DNA of 64,000 nucleotides. Source: Thermocoleostomius sinensis A174. GTDB lineage: Bacteria > Cyanobacteriota > Cyanobacteriia > Elainellales > Elainellaceae. Below are positions 46,207-54,689 of this stretch, in pieces. Position numbers and translations under genes: made by a program. The stretch is from NCBI RefSeq assembly GCF_026802175.1, contig NZ_CP113797.1, forward strand, positions 4,069,026-4,133,025, given 5' to 3'. How positions within the stretch are numbered: position 1 is the first letter of the stretch; every line of letters starts with the position of its first letter. The notes under the pieces were generated by a model. That model saw nothing but the letters and a program-made list of their open reading frames with translations, ran no database searches and had not been told where the DNA came from.

Positions 46207-48093
46207 TTACAGTTGCGGCACGTACTGCTCCTTCTCAGGCACAACCGTGTACTCTGCCACAATCTGGCGGAATTCTTCGCCATCAATCGTTTCTTTTTCA
46301 ATCAAGAGATCGACCAAGCGATCGATTACGATCCGATTGTCACGAATCAAACGGCAGGCCACTTCATAGCAGTGTTCCACGATTGTGCGGACTTGGGCAT
46401 CAATCCGAGCGGCAATCTCTTCCGAATAGTCCGAGCGCGACATCCAATCCCGTCCCAGGAACACTTCACCCTGCTGGCTTTCCAGCGAAACTGGTCCAAG
46501 GTCAGACATGCCGAACCGCGTCACCATCTGCCGCGCCATGCCCGTTACCTGCTGCAAGTCACCGCCTGCCCCGGTGGTGACTTCCGCATCACCAAAAATC
46601 ACCTGCTCTGCGGCCCGACCACCCAACGCACCAGAAATACGAGCTAGTAGCTGTGCCCGCGAGACCAAGCCTTGCTCCTCATTTGGCATAAACCAAGTCA
46701 ACCCCTGCGCCTGTCCACGCGGAATTAGAGTAACTTTCTGAACCGGATCGTGGTGTTGCAACAGCGTTCCTACCAGAGCATGACCAATTTCGTGGTAAGC
46801 AATCAAGCGCTTGCTCTTGCTGTCTACCAGTGGTGTCCCTTCCATGCCAGCTACTACTCGATCGACTGCATCGTCAATTTCCAACATTGTAATGCTTTCC
46901 TTGCGACGGCGGGCCGTGAGAATAGCTGCCTCATTCAACAGATTCGCCAAATCAGCCCCAGTGAAACCGGGTGTACGACGAGCGATCGCCTCTAGAGACA
47001 CTTCTGGCGCAATCTTCTTGTTGCGAGCGTGCACTTGCAGCACTTCCAATCGACCCTTGATATCCGGTGCATCGACCATCACTTGGCGATCGAAGCGACC
47101 CGGACGCAGCAGCGCTGAATCCAGCACATCGGGACGGTTGGTAGCAGCAATGATGATAATGCCCGTGTTGCCCTCGAACCCGTCCATCTCGGTCAGCAAC
47201 TGGTTGAGGGTTTGTTCGCGCTCGTCGTTGCCACCGCCAATACCAGCCCCCCGCTGCCGACCCACGGCGTCAATTTCATCAATAAAGATAATGCAGGGGG
47301 CGTTCTCCTTCGCCTTCTTGAATAAATCGCGGACACGAGAAGCTCCCACTCCCACAAACATCTCCACAAACTCAGAGCCAGAAATGCTGAAGAAGGGCAC
47401 TCCTGCTTCCCCGGCGATCGCCTTGGCGAGCAACGTTTTGCCCGTTCCCGGTGGTCCAACTAGGAGAACACCCTTAGGAATTTTGGCTCCCACGGCGGTA
47501 AAGCGCTCTGGTTTTTTCAAGAAGGTGACCACTTCTTGCAGTTCTTCTTTGGCTTCTTCAATGCCAGCGACATCGTCAAACATCACACCCGTTTTAGCTT
47601 CCATCATGAAGCGGGCGCGAGATTTACCGAAGTTCATTGCTTGACCAGGGCCACCCGGAACGTTGCTAGAGCGACGGAACAGAAAGAACAGTCCACCAAT
47701 TAGCAGAATGGGGAAGATCAAGTTACCAATGAGGCCCCAGAAAGCGCCATCATTGCGGGGTGGATGTACGTCAAAATTTACATGATCAGTTCTCAGCCTA
47801 GAAATTAATTCCGGCGCGTTGCCCGGCAGGTCTACCCGCAAGCGCTGTACCCGATCGTCCAACTCTGGATCGGTCGCCTCCACGATGGCTGTTCGTCCAC
47901 CATCAAACAAATCAACACTGGTGACTCGACCTTGATTAAGATAATCCAGAAAGCGGCCGTAGGTCATGCGCGTGCTAGCCGTATTATTGCCCACGTTCAT
48001 CGGGGATGTAGCAAATGCGCCTTGCCAGACGAAGAAACCTATCAATAAGGCTGGCAACGTCCAGAGAAGAATTACTCTCCAGGAAATTTTCAT
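46207..48093 (-). CDS. ftsH: Thylakoid-type ATP-dependent zinc protease FtsH2
   Basis: 628 aa. Two membrane helices (about 7-24 and 117-140) flank a lumenal domain. The AAA domain has Walker A GPPGTGKT (213-220), Walker B IIFIDEID, and the arginine fingers RPGRFDR. The protease site is HEIGH (434-438). The N-terminus, [21 protein letters not shown] and the ending [26 protein letters not shown] closely resemble Synechocystis Slr0228 (FtsH2) as I remember it. That protease, as a hetero-hexamer with FtsH3, removes damaged photosystem II D1 protein. Confidence 0.92.
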   Translation of the reverse strand: MKISWRVILLWTLPALLIGFFVWQGAFATSPMNVGNNTASTRMTYGRFLDYLNQGRVTSVDLFDGGRTAIVEATDPELDDRVQRLRVDLPGNAPELISRLRTDHVNFDVHPPRNDGAFWGLIGNLIFPILLIGGLFFLFRRSSNVPGGPGQAMNFGKSRARFMMEAKTGVMFDDVAGIEEAKEELQEVVTFLKKPERFTAVGAKIPKGVLLVGPPGTGKTLLAKAIAGEAGVPFFSISGSEFVEMFVGVGASRVRDLFKKAKENAPCIIFIDEIDAVGRQRGAGIGGGNDEREQTLNQLLTEMDGFEGNTGIIIIAATNRPDVLDSALLRPGRFDRQVMVDAPDIKGRLEVLQVHARNKKIAPEVSLEAIARRTPGFTGADLANLLNEAAILTARRRKESITMLEIDDAVDRVVAGMEGTPLVDSKSKRLIAYHEIGHALVGTLLQHHDPVQKVTLIPRGQAQGLTWFMPNEEQGLVSRAQLLARISGALGGRAAEQVIFGDAEVTTGAGGDLQQVTGMARQMVTRFGMSDLGPVSLESQQGEVFLGRDWMSRSDYSEEIAARIDAQVRTIVEHCYEVACRLIRDNRIVIDRLVDLLIEKETIDGEEFRQIVAEYTVVPEKEQYVPQL

Positions 48094-48640
48094 AATTTAA
48101 GTCGCCTCTGAGATATTAATACAGCAGCAAAACGTTAGAACTGAGCAATCAACGCGATTGAAACTCGATCTAGCCTGAAACCTGACTATTTCAATCCAAT
48201 TTTTCAATCCAGTTTCTCAAGTGTCACGAACTTTATAACCCCAGTTTAGAACCTCTGGTTCAGTCCTGAACGGCTCTTGCGCAGAGCAAGAATAAGTCTG
48301 TCTGCTCTACGAGCGCTCGAGGATTCGTACAAACTGAGAGCAAATCTTAATTAAATTTAACTTAATTAAGGGCCTTCGAGCAACGTATCTTTCGGTACAG
48401 GTTGATTTAAGGTGCATCAGGCAAAGCGTTTCAGGCGTTTATCGGGATGATAACCAGATTCATAGGGGAACAGGTAGGGCGAAATTTCTGAGCCTCATTC
48501 TGAGAAATCGATCGCTGCATTCCATTTTGATATACATTTGTACTATTCCGGCAAGGCTTACGGGTTACAGAATGCCGACATATGCTTTCGGCAGAATCAT
48601 AGTAAAATCGCAGCATCAAGTAGATAGAGGCATTCCGCTC
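48094..48640. other. 547-bp divergent spacer between ftsH2 and the ParM-like gene
   Basis: No gene is seen. It contains an AT-rich dyad with arms CTTAATTAA (48346-48354) and TTAATTAAG (48362-48370). It also has a TGCCGA/TCGGCA hairpin near 48570-48590, and scattered GCATTCC/GAATGCC heptamers near 48514, 48566 and 48630. It must hold both promoters; a centromere-like site for the segregation pair could be here. Confidence 0.45.
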
Positions 48641-49711
48641 ATGGCTGGCAGGCAACCTGTTGTTGCTTCTCCGATCACTGTTCTCAGTGTGGATCTGGGT
48701 CGAACGTCCACCAAGACTTGTATTAGTCGCGATCCAGATCAAGTGGTGTTGATTCCGGCAAACGTCGCTCACTTAACGGTGGAGCAAGTGCGTCGGGGTG
48801 GCTTTGAATCACAGTCAACCGATCCGCTGTTGGATATTTGGCTGGAATATCAAGGGCGAGGATTTGCGATCGGTCAATTGGCGGCTGATTTTGGAGCCAA
48901 TTTGGGTGTGGGTCAATCTAAGGTGGAAGATGCATTGGTGAAGGTGTTGGCCTGTGTCGGATTCTTTCAGCTACAAGGAGAAATTGCTGTGGTGTTGGGG
49001 CTGCCCTATTATTCTCAGGAGCAATTCGATCGCGAAAAGGAACTGCTGAACAGCTTGGTGCGATCGCCCCATATCATGAACTATCGGGGAGAGCCAGTTT
49101 CAGTAGACATCAAGCATGTGTGGATAATGCCAGAAGGGTTTGGCAGTTTAATTTGGAGCGAGGCCCAGGACAAAAAAGCCTCTAGTCCCGATTTTCCCAA
49201 CCTCTCTGTAGCAGTTGTGGATATTGGACACCAGACGACCGATTTTCTCATGGTCGATCGCTTTCGTTTTGCTAGGGGTGCATCCAAAAGTGAACCCTTT
49301 GCCATGAGCCAGTTCTATGACCAAGTGGCAACACAAATTCAAGGGGCAGATAGCCAGTCGCTGTCGTTAATTGAAGCAGTGCATCGCCCCGAAGGCGAAC
49401 GGTTTTTCCGGCCGCGTGGAGCCACTAAGCCTACCAATTTAGACGATATTTTGCCGAGTTTGCGCAAAAGCTTTGCCCGTGAATTGTCCGATCGCCTAGT
49501 AGCTTGGCTGCCAGAGCGGGTCACAGATGTGATTGTCAGCGGTGGTGGTGGCGAATTCTTCTGGAGTGAACTGCGGCCACTGTTGCGCGAAGCTCGGCTG
49601 AAGGGACATCTGGCCAAACCGTCGCGGCAAGCCAATGCTTTGGGACAGTATATTTATGGAGAAGCACAAATGATGGCACTGATAACCAAATCAACCGCGA
49701 CACAGCCCTGA
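48641..49711 (+). CDS. ParM/StbA-family actin-like ATPase
   Basis: 356 aa from the ATG at 48641; a longer frame to 48527 is less protein-like. Actin-fold signatures: phosphate-1 loop SVDLGRTSTK (16-25), phosphate-2 loop AVVDIGHQTTDF (191-202) and adenosine motif VIVSGGGGEFF (298-307). These place it with the ParM/StbA/Alp plasmid-segregation and archaeal-like actins, not MreB or FtsA. Such proteins form dynamic filaments that move DNA bound by a small adaptor. The next gene encodes an RHH/coiled-coil protein, a fitting adaptor, though the replicon here looks chromosomal. Confidence 0.8.
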   Translation: MAGRQPVVASPITVLSVDLGRTSTKTCISRDPDQVVLIPANVAHLTVEQVRRGGFESQSTDPLLDIWLEYQGRGFAIGQLAADFGANLGVGQSKVEDALVKVLACVGFFQLQGEIAVVLGLPYYSQEQFDREKELLNSLVRSPHIMNYRGEPVSVDIKHVWIMPEGFGSLIWSEAQDKKASSPDFPNLSVAVVDIGHQTTDFLMVDRFRFARGASKSEPFAMSQFYDQVATQIQGADSQSLSLIEAVHRPEGERFFRPRGATKPTNLDDILPSLRKSFARELSDRLVAWLPERVTDVIVSGGGGEFFWSELRPLLREARLKGHLAKPSRQANALGQYIYGEAQMMALITKSTATQP

Positions 49712-49767
49712 TTCAGTTCAGGTGTTTGAACGTTTTATGGCATGGCTGAATCGAGCTATGAATCTGA

Positions 49768-49855
49768 CCGTCCCCCTCACCCTCGCCCTCTCCTAACCAG
49801 CGAGGAAGCGTTTTGGCTCTCTGCTCCCTTGAGGAGAAGGGGTGGGGATGAGGGC
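49768..49855. repeat. Dispersed C-rich/G-rich inverted repeat
   Basis: CCCTCACCCTCGCCCTCTCC is mirrored by GGAGAAGGGGTGGGGATGAG about 50 bp later. It lies between the ParM-like and RHH genes and is read through by an open frame beginning at 49742, which is why the downstream start is placed at 49910. Confidence 0.5.
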
Positions 49856-49909
49856 AAACCCGACTTCAATTCAGAAACGCCCGTTTTATTAGCCCCTGTT
49901 TTTGCAACC

Positions 49910-50407
49910 ATGTCTTCTGGGAAAGAGATCAACAAAGATAAATTCAGTCAGGTTGTTAAGTTTGCTCCGACCGAGTCTGATCAAGCCTTGAAGCAGGCGA
50001 TCGAGCGGACTTTGGAAACTGGCGAGTATTCCAACTTTAGTGAGTTGTGTAAACAAGCCTTACGGCAGTTAGTTTCCACCCAAGCTCCCTCAGTAAGGTC
50101 AGATGTCACACTGTTGCAAAGTCAGGTGAGTTCACTGCAAAAACAGATGCGATCGTTGCAGATGCAGTTGGCTCGGTTGGAAGGGGCACTGGGAATGCAG
50201 CAACGGTTGTCGTTGGGATCGCTGGAACACCAGATGAGTCAACTAGAAGAACGCTTGATGCAGCAAACGGCTCAATTATCCGATCGGCTTCAGCAGATGG
50301 AATCTCATCTTGCTTCCCACAATCTACCGACAGAACCTGAAGAAGTCCCTGTTCATGAATTCGATCCACTATTAACTCGGCTGGTGCCGCTGCTAGAAGA
50401 TTTTTAG
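49910..50407 (+). CDS. Ribbon-helix-helix/coiled-coil protein (ParR-like candidate)
   Basis: 165 aa from the ATG at 49910. Residues 12-55 fit a ribbon-helix-helix DNA-binding fold: a strand KFSQVVKFAPTESD, then helices ALKQAIERTLETG and YSNFSELCKQALRQLV, as in CopG/MetJ-type proteins. Residues 65-137 are a long Gln/Leu-rich coiled coil, and the end is short and acidic (PLLTRLVPLLEDF). Placed directly after a ParM-like actin, it matches the adaptor of type II partition systems, where an RHH protein binds DNA repeats and its C-terminus contacts the filament. The family assignment is by pattern, not by search. Confidence 0.7.
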   Translation: MSSGKEINKDKFSQVVKFAPTESDQALKQAIERTLETGEYSNFSELCKQALRQLVSTQAPSVRSDVTLLQSQVSSLQKQMRSLQMQLARLEGALGMQQRLSLGSLEHQMSQLEERLMQQTAQLSDRLQQMESHLASHNLPTEPEEVPVHEFDPLLTRLVPLLEDF

Positions 50408-50620
50408 TCTTAATCACCGTCTAGGTAGGTTAATTAGCCACCTGGCTTCCATAATTAATTTGTGTAGCTAAAGTTGGCTAACAACCCCCAAGTAGAAACG
50501 AGCATCACTACATCATTTCTATTAAACGCTTGAGTAGGCTTCCTATTCAGGAGATTCTATCCTATCGGAGTGCGTGAAACTGGTATAATGCCGAGGGCAA
50601 CTTGTTCAAGAGTGAGCAGC

Positions 50621-50812
50621 ATGACCCGGACTCCACACAACCAGTTCTCAAAACAGTATTTGGAAGAATTGCTGTCACCTCTGGGTCAAGTCCCCCTTAG
50701 CCAGGAAGTGCCAGGAGAAGCAAGGCAGGTTGTAGAGTTCAACAGCAAGCCATTCAGGAATTAGCTGCTCTACTTAGAGAAGATGCACTCCGTGATAGAG
50801 TCTTAGCGTGTG
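50621..50812 (+). pseudogene. Decayed Rpn-family (PD-(D/E)XK nuclease/transposase) gene
   Basis: The start MTRTPHNQFSKQYLEELLSPLG resembles the N-terminus of cyanobacterial Rpn/DUF4351 proteins as I remember it. After about 30 codons the frame breaks. In another frame, a segment reading QQAIQELAALLREDALRDRVLA resembles an interior helix of the same family. Most of the usual ~300 residues are missing, so this is a deletion remnant. It ends at the tRNA gene. The preceding spacer (50408-50620) holds nothing else visible. Confidence 0.65.
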
Positions 50813-50814
50813 CA

Positions 50815-50888
50815 TGGACACAACTGGACTCGAACCAGTGACCCCCACGATGTCAACGTGGTGCTCTAACCAACTGAGCTATGCGTCC
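50815..50888 (-). tRNA. tRNA-Val (anticodon GAC)
   Basis: 74-nt cloverleaf on the minus strand. Acceptor GGACGCA pairs with TGTGTCC (one G-T). The D arm is GCTC/GAGC. The anticodon stem CCACG/CGTGG holds loop TTGACAT, giving GAC for valine GUC/GUU. The T arm ACTGG/CCAGT has loop TTCGAGT. CCA is not encoded. The decayed Rpn-like gene abuts its 3' end, consistent with tRNA 3' ends being insertion points. Confidence 0.95.
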
Positions 50889-50972
50889 AAATTATCCAGA
50901 CAATAGTAGCACGAATTCTATGCCTCCTGCAAATAGCGATTCAGAGAGAAAAGAAACGAGGAAAGAGACTCG

Positions 50973-53735
50973 CTAACGGAAATAGAGAGGACTAGAGAGG
51001 GGCATGAGGGGCAGCATGATTGTAAAGGTAGCTCCTTGTTCTTCTCCCATACTTGTGGCTTGAATCCCCCCTTGATGTAATTCAACGAGTTGTCTGGCAA
51101 TGGCTAGTCCCAAGCCTAGCCCCCCATACTTGCGTGTGTTAGAGCTATCGGCTTGGCGAAAGTAGTCAAAGATATAGGGTAGGGCTTCGGCTGAAATTCC
51201 CACCCCCGTGTCGCTGATAGTAATTCGGGCGTATTGGAAGTCGGCGAGTGGAGAACTGGAGGTTGGAGGTTGGGAGTTGGGGGCGGCGATCGCTGTGACC
51301 CAATCGCAATGACCCACGACCGCTTCTAGTTTCACCTCGACACAACCGCCAGATGGGGTGAATTTGATGGCATTGGAGAGCAGATTTTCCACAACTTGTT
51401 GCAATCGATTGCTATCTCCTAACACCTCACCTACTGCATCATCTAGGGCACTGTTTAATTGAATGGCTTTTGACAAGGCTTGGGGATTGACAGTTTGAAG
51501 GGCCGCTTCGATCACTAATTTCAGATTGACGGGATGTTTATTTAACTGCAACTTGCCCTGCAACAACCGAGAAACATCGAGCAAATTCTCAACAAGCTGT
51601 CTCTGTAATCGAGCGTTGCGTTCGATCGTTTCCAGTGCGCGGGCGGTAACGGACTCATTGAACTGACGGGTTCGCAACACCTCGGCCCAGCCCAGAATGG
51701 CATTGAGAGGAGTTCGCAGTTCGTGAGATACGATCGCCAAAAACTCGTCCTTTAAGCGGTTCGCTTGTTCCAGTTCTTCTGAGCGTTGTCGCAGTGCAAC
51801 CAAAGCTGCTTGTAGTTCTTGGCGGCGCAAACTCACTTCTTGAACGAGTGCTTCTAAATCATGGCTTTGACTAGCAAGTTCCTGCTGTAACAAGTCTCGC
51901 ACCCGTTTGATGGCAATTAAGTTACCAACTCGTGCTCGTAGTTCCTCAACCGAAAAAGGCTTCATTAAGTAATCTTGAACACCCTGCCGCAGCAGTTGTA
52001 TCCGTAGTTCATCATCAGCTTTGGCAGTCAGAATTACCACTGGCGTTGGGTCTAGCGTTGGATAAGTGCGGAGTTGCTGAACAAATTGATTGCCGCTGAG
52101 GGCTGGCATCATGACATCACTCAAAATGAGATCGGGTTGAAGGGCGATCGCTTGCTCCAGTCCTTCTTGTCCGTTGGCGGCCGTAGCCGTGCGATACTCA
52201 GTGGCCAACGTGGTGGTAATGAATTGATTCATTTCTGGGTTATCTTCCACAATCAACACCAAGGGTTTACCCAGGGTTTGTTCTGGAATTGGATAAGCAG
52301 GTTGGCGAACTGTGCGGAATTCTTCCAAGCTCAACACATTGTTAACACTCACTGGTTCCAAAGCTTGTGGCGGTTCTGATGCAGCTATGCCAGAGGTCGT
52401 CACTGCACCCAACGAAGAGACCAATGGAATTTCAACGGTGAATTGAGCACCGCCTTCAGGAGCATTGCTAGCGCGAATCGTACCACCTTGAAGTTCAACA
52501 AACTCTTTGGCGATCGCTAAGCCTAAACCCGTGCCACCAAAGCGCCGGGTAGAGCCACCTTCCCCTTGACTGAACCGTTCAAAGATATGAGGCAGGAAGT
52601 CGGGAGCAATGCCTTTACCCGTGTCGGAGACGGTAATTTGAGCGTACTGGGACTGAGGAGTTGAGGGTTGGGAGTTCGAGGGTGAGTTCAACGGTGTATC
52701 GATCGATGACGCATGACCCTTGACTTCCTGCACCTGTACTTTAATTTGCCCACCTTCTGGAGTAAATTTGAAGGCATTAGAAAGCAGATTTAGAAGAATT
52801 CGTTGTACCTTTGCAACATCAACCTCAGCAAGCAACGATTCTGGAGCAACCACACTAAAGGCGATTTGCTTTTCTTCTGCCAAACCATCAAAATTGGCGG
52901 CCATCAAACGCACGAGTTGCGCCAAGTTTACAGGGCTGTACTCCACGTTCATTTTTCCGGCTTCTAGCTTTGACACATCCAACAGATCATTGACTTGCTT
53001 CAACAGTAATCGAGCATTGCGATCGACAATTTTCAAATCGTGCTGGTGCTCTTGGCACAAGTCTTGTTTAAGCAGTTTTTCAATCGGCCCCAAAATTAAG
53101 GTAAGGGGTGTCCGCAGTTCATGACTGACATTGGCAAAAAATTGAGTTTTAAGTTGATCCACCGCTTTGAGTTGTTCATTCAGAGACTCTAGCTGATGAT
53201 TTGCCGTTTCGAGATGAAAGCGCCGTTCTTCCGAAAGTTTGGCAGCTTCAACGAGGGCTAAGGCTTTGGGGACGAGAAACGGTAAGATTATGGCTGTAGT
53301 GACAGAGGCGATCGCCGTGATCACTTTGAAAGCACCTGAAAGCCAATAGGTTGGATGCCACAACGTCCAGACCTCCATGAAATGCGTGCTTCCACAGGCA
53401 ATGATGAAGGAACCAAATGCCAAGAACATCCAGTGAAACGGAATTTCTTGACGAGTTTTATAGACGAGGTAAGCCAAGGTCGCTGAAATGGCAACGTAGG
53501 CAAGCGCAATCAATGAGTCTGAAATGACATGTAACCAAACTAAACTTGGCTTCCACAAATAACAGTGACCGTGGGGAATAAACTCATTTGCCGTCAATAA
53601 TGCATTCCACCATTGTGGAACCATCAACAGAAGTATGAGGGCCACCACGCTGATAGCGGTGCCATAACTCCGGGTGTCTTGATCGATATTTATCATCTGT
53701 TTGAATTTGAACACCAAGTTTTGATAGCCTGACAT
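50973..53735 (-). CDS. Ethylene-receptor-type hybrid histidine kinase (HK-REC-HK)
   Basis: 920 aa from the ATG at 53735; GTG 53747 and ATG 53696 are alternatives. After one N-terminal helix comes a three-helix domain matching ETR1/Slr1212 ethylene-binding domains. It has the invariant Asp and Tyr in SDSLIALAY (D73, Y80), and Cys/His in IIACGSTHFMEVWT (C114, H118), the copper ligands of ETR1 (C65, H69). A first HisKA/HATPase follows (FFANVSHELRTPL, H205), then a receiver (LILSDVMMP), a coiled linker, and a second complete HisKA/HATPase (FLAIVSHELRTPLNAILGW). Two kinase cores around one receiver is unusual. Both HATPase domains carry a Pro/Ser insertion from repeat DNA at the same loop. Confidence 0.88.
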   Translation of the reverse strand: MSGYQNLVFKFKQMINIDQDTRSYGTAISVVALILLLMVPQWWNALLTANEFIPHGHCYLWKPSLVWLHVISDSLIALAYVAISATLAYLVYKTRQEIPFHWMFLAFGSFIIACGSTHFMEVWTLWHPTYWLSGAFKVITAIASVTTAIILPFLVPKALALVEAAKLSEERRFHLETANHQLESLNEQLKAVDQLKTQFFANVSHELRTPLTLILGPIEKLLKQDLCQEHQHDLKIVDRNARLLLKQVNDLLDVSKLEAGKMNVEYSPVNLAQLVRLMAANFDGLAEEKQIAFSVVAPESLLAEVDVAKVQRILLNLLSNAFKFTPEGGQIKVQVQEVKGHASSIDTPLNSPSNSQPSTPQSQYAQITVSDTGKGIAPDFLPHIFERFSQGEGGSTRRFGGTGLGLAIAKEFVELQGGTIRASNAPEGGAQFTVEIPLVSSLGAVTTSGIAASEPPQALEPVSVNNVLSLEEFRTVRQPAYPIPEQTLGKPLVLIVEDNPEMNQFITTTLATEYRTATAANGQEGLEQAIALQPDLILSDVMMPALSGNQFVQQLRTYPTLDPTPVVILTAKADDELRIQLLRQGVQDYLMKPFSVEELRARVGNLIAIKRVRDLLQQELASQSHDLEALVQEVSLRRQELQAALVALRQRSEELEQANRLKDEFLAIVSHELRTPLNAILGWAEVLRTRQFNESVTARALETIERNARLQRQLVENLLDVSRLLQGKLQLNKHPVNLKLVIEAALQTVNPQALSKAIQLNSALDDAVGEVLGDSNRLQQVVENLLSNAIKFTPSGGCVEVKLEAVVGHCDWVTAIAAPNSQPPTSSSPLADFQYARITISDTGVGISAEALPYIFDYFRQADSSNTRKYGGLGLGLAIARQLVELHQGGIQATSMGEEQGATFTIMLPLMPLSSPLYFR
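51238..51298. repeat. Heptamer STRR inside the second HATPase of the ethylene-type kinase
   Basis: GGAGGTT/GGAGGTT/GGGAGTT/GGGGGCG units, in frame, encoding APNSQPPTSSSPLADF between EVKLEAVVGHC and YARITISDTG. Confidence 0.65.
52645..52702. repeat. Heptamer STRR inside the first HATPase of the ethylene-type kinase
   Basis: GGACTGA/GGAGTTGA/GGGTTGG/GAGTTCGA units, in frame, encoding LNSPSNSQPSTPQSQ between VQEVKGHA and YAQITVSDTG. Confidence 0.65.
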
Positions 53736-53888
53736 CCAATAAATCACGGTCTAAACAATCTCCAAAATTAGAAGACTGTTCATCTACCTTACCGTGACCT
53801 TTGGTTTGGGCCCAAGGTGTGGTATTGAGAATGATGAAGAGTAAGAAGAATGACGAAGGGTGAGAAGAATAGCGTGAAAGAGCAGCAA

Positions 53889-54287
53889 TTAAGGCGAACA
53901 GGGATTCTGCTTAAATTGTAAAAATGCGGCCACTCGTGTCAACAGTTGATCAAATTCGATCGGCTTGCGGATGAAGTCATTAGCCCCTAATGCCAAGCCC
54001 TGCACATCATTGGCATCTTCATGGGCAGTCACTAGCAGAATTGGAACGAACGGAATACTTGAATTCTGCCGAATTCTCCGAGTGACTTCATAGCCGTTCA
54101 TATCGGGCATCATTACATCCATCAGGATCAGATCCGGTGGAGAGGCTTCAACTTTAGCTAAGGCTGAACTTCCATTGTTGGCTGTATCGACCTCGTACCC
54201 CTCTGCTTCCAGAATTGTCTGTAGCAGAAATAAGTTGTCATCGAGGTCATCTACAACCAAAATCCGAAAGGCTGGGAAGTCACACAC
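53889..54287 (-). CDS. Single-domain response regulator (CheY-like)
   Basis: 132 aa receiver only: acidic pair in ILVVDDLDDN (D13/D14), phospho-acceptor D57 in LILMDVMMPDMNGYEV, and lysine in DFIRKPIEFDQLL. GTG start at 54287 with AGGTGA 8 bases upstream; no ATG precedes the conserved region. It is followed on the same strand, about 150 bp on, by the ethylene-type hybrid kinase, so it may be the acceptor of that kinase or a phosphorelay intermediate. Confidence 0.88.
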   Translation of the reverse strand: MCDFPAFRILVVDDLDDNLFLLQTILEAEGYEVDTANNGSSALAKVEASPPDLILMDVMMPDMNGYEVTRRIRQNSSIPFVPILLVTAHEDANDVQGLALGANDFIRKPIEFDQLLTRVAAFLQFKQNPCSP

Positions 54288-54689
54288 AAGTCACCTGAAT
54301 ATAGACGCTAAGACAGTAATTATTGTCATTCTTCCCCAACAAGTTGGAATTTGCCTCTCACTTTGGATAGAAGCTGATCAAAAAGAAGCCTCAACTATTC
54401 AGGAGAGGTTCGATCGAGTAAGGTTATCTGTTGGCTAAGGTTGGCTAAGATAGTTGACCCTCCAGATAGATCAGAATTTTCACACGATAGTGGACAATGA
54501 GTAGAGACCCGCCATATCCTATTCCATCTAAAGTAAGATTGTGCTGAGCCATGGAATAGGTTGCGACTCGCGCCTTGGCCTAATAGCCGTAACCGGACTC
54601 ATTGCCCCAGATTCACTGCCTAAAATCGTCAATCGCCATTTGCTGTATTTTGGTCGTTTACTATTCGGAAGTTTGGAGAGAGGCACTGT
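54288..54689. other. 402-bp divergent spacer between signalling genes
   Basis: No gene seen. A perfect 10-bp inverted repeat CCTATTCCAT (54518-54527)/ATGGAATAGG (54551-54560) with a 23-bp spacer lies in the middle. It could be a regulator site or an RNA hairpin. Promoters for both flanking signalling genes must be here. Confidence 0.5.

Noticed and set aside
46811-47644. 277-aa open frame antisense to ftsH2
   Set aside because: Serine/arginine-rich shadow of a strongly conserved gene on the other strand; no RBS or domain.
49742-49909. N-terminal extension of the RHH protein
   Set aside because: The extra 56 codons lie in a dispersed inverted repeat and are Pro/Arg-rich; the ATG at 49910 begins the conserved-looking part.
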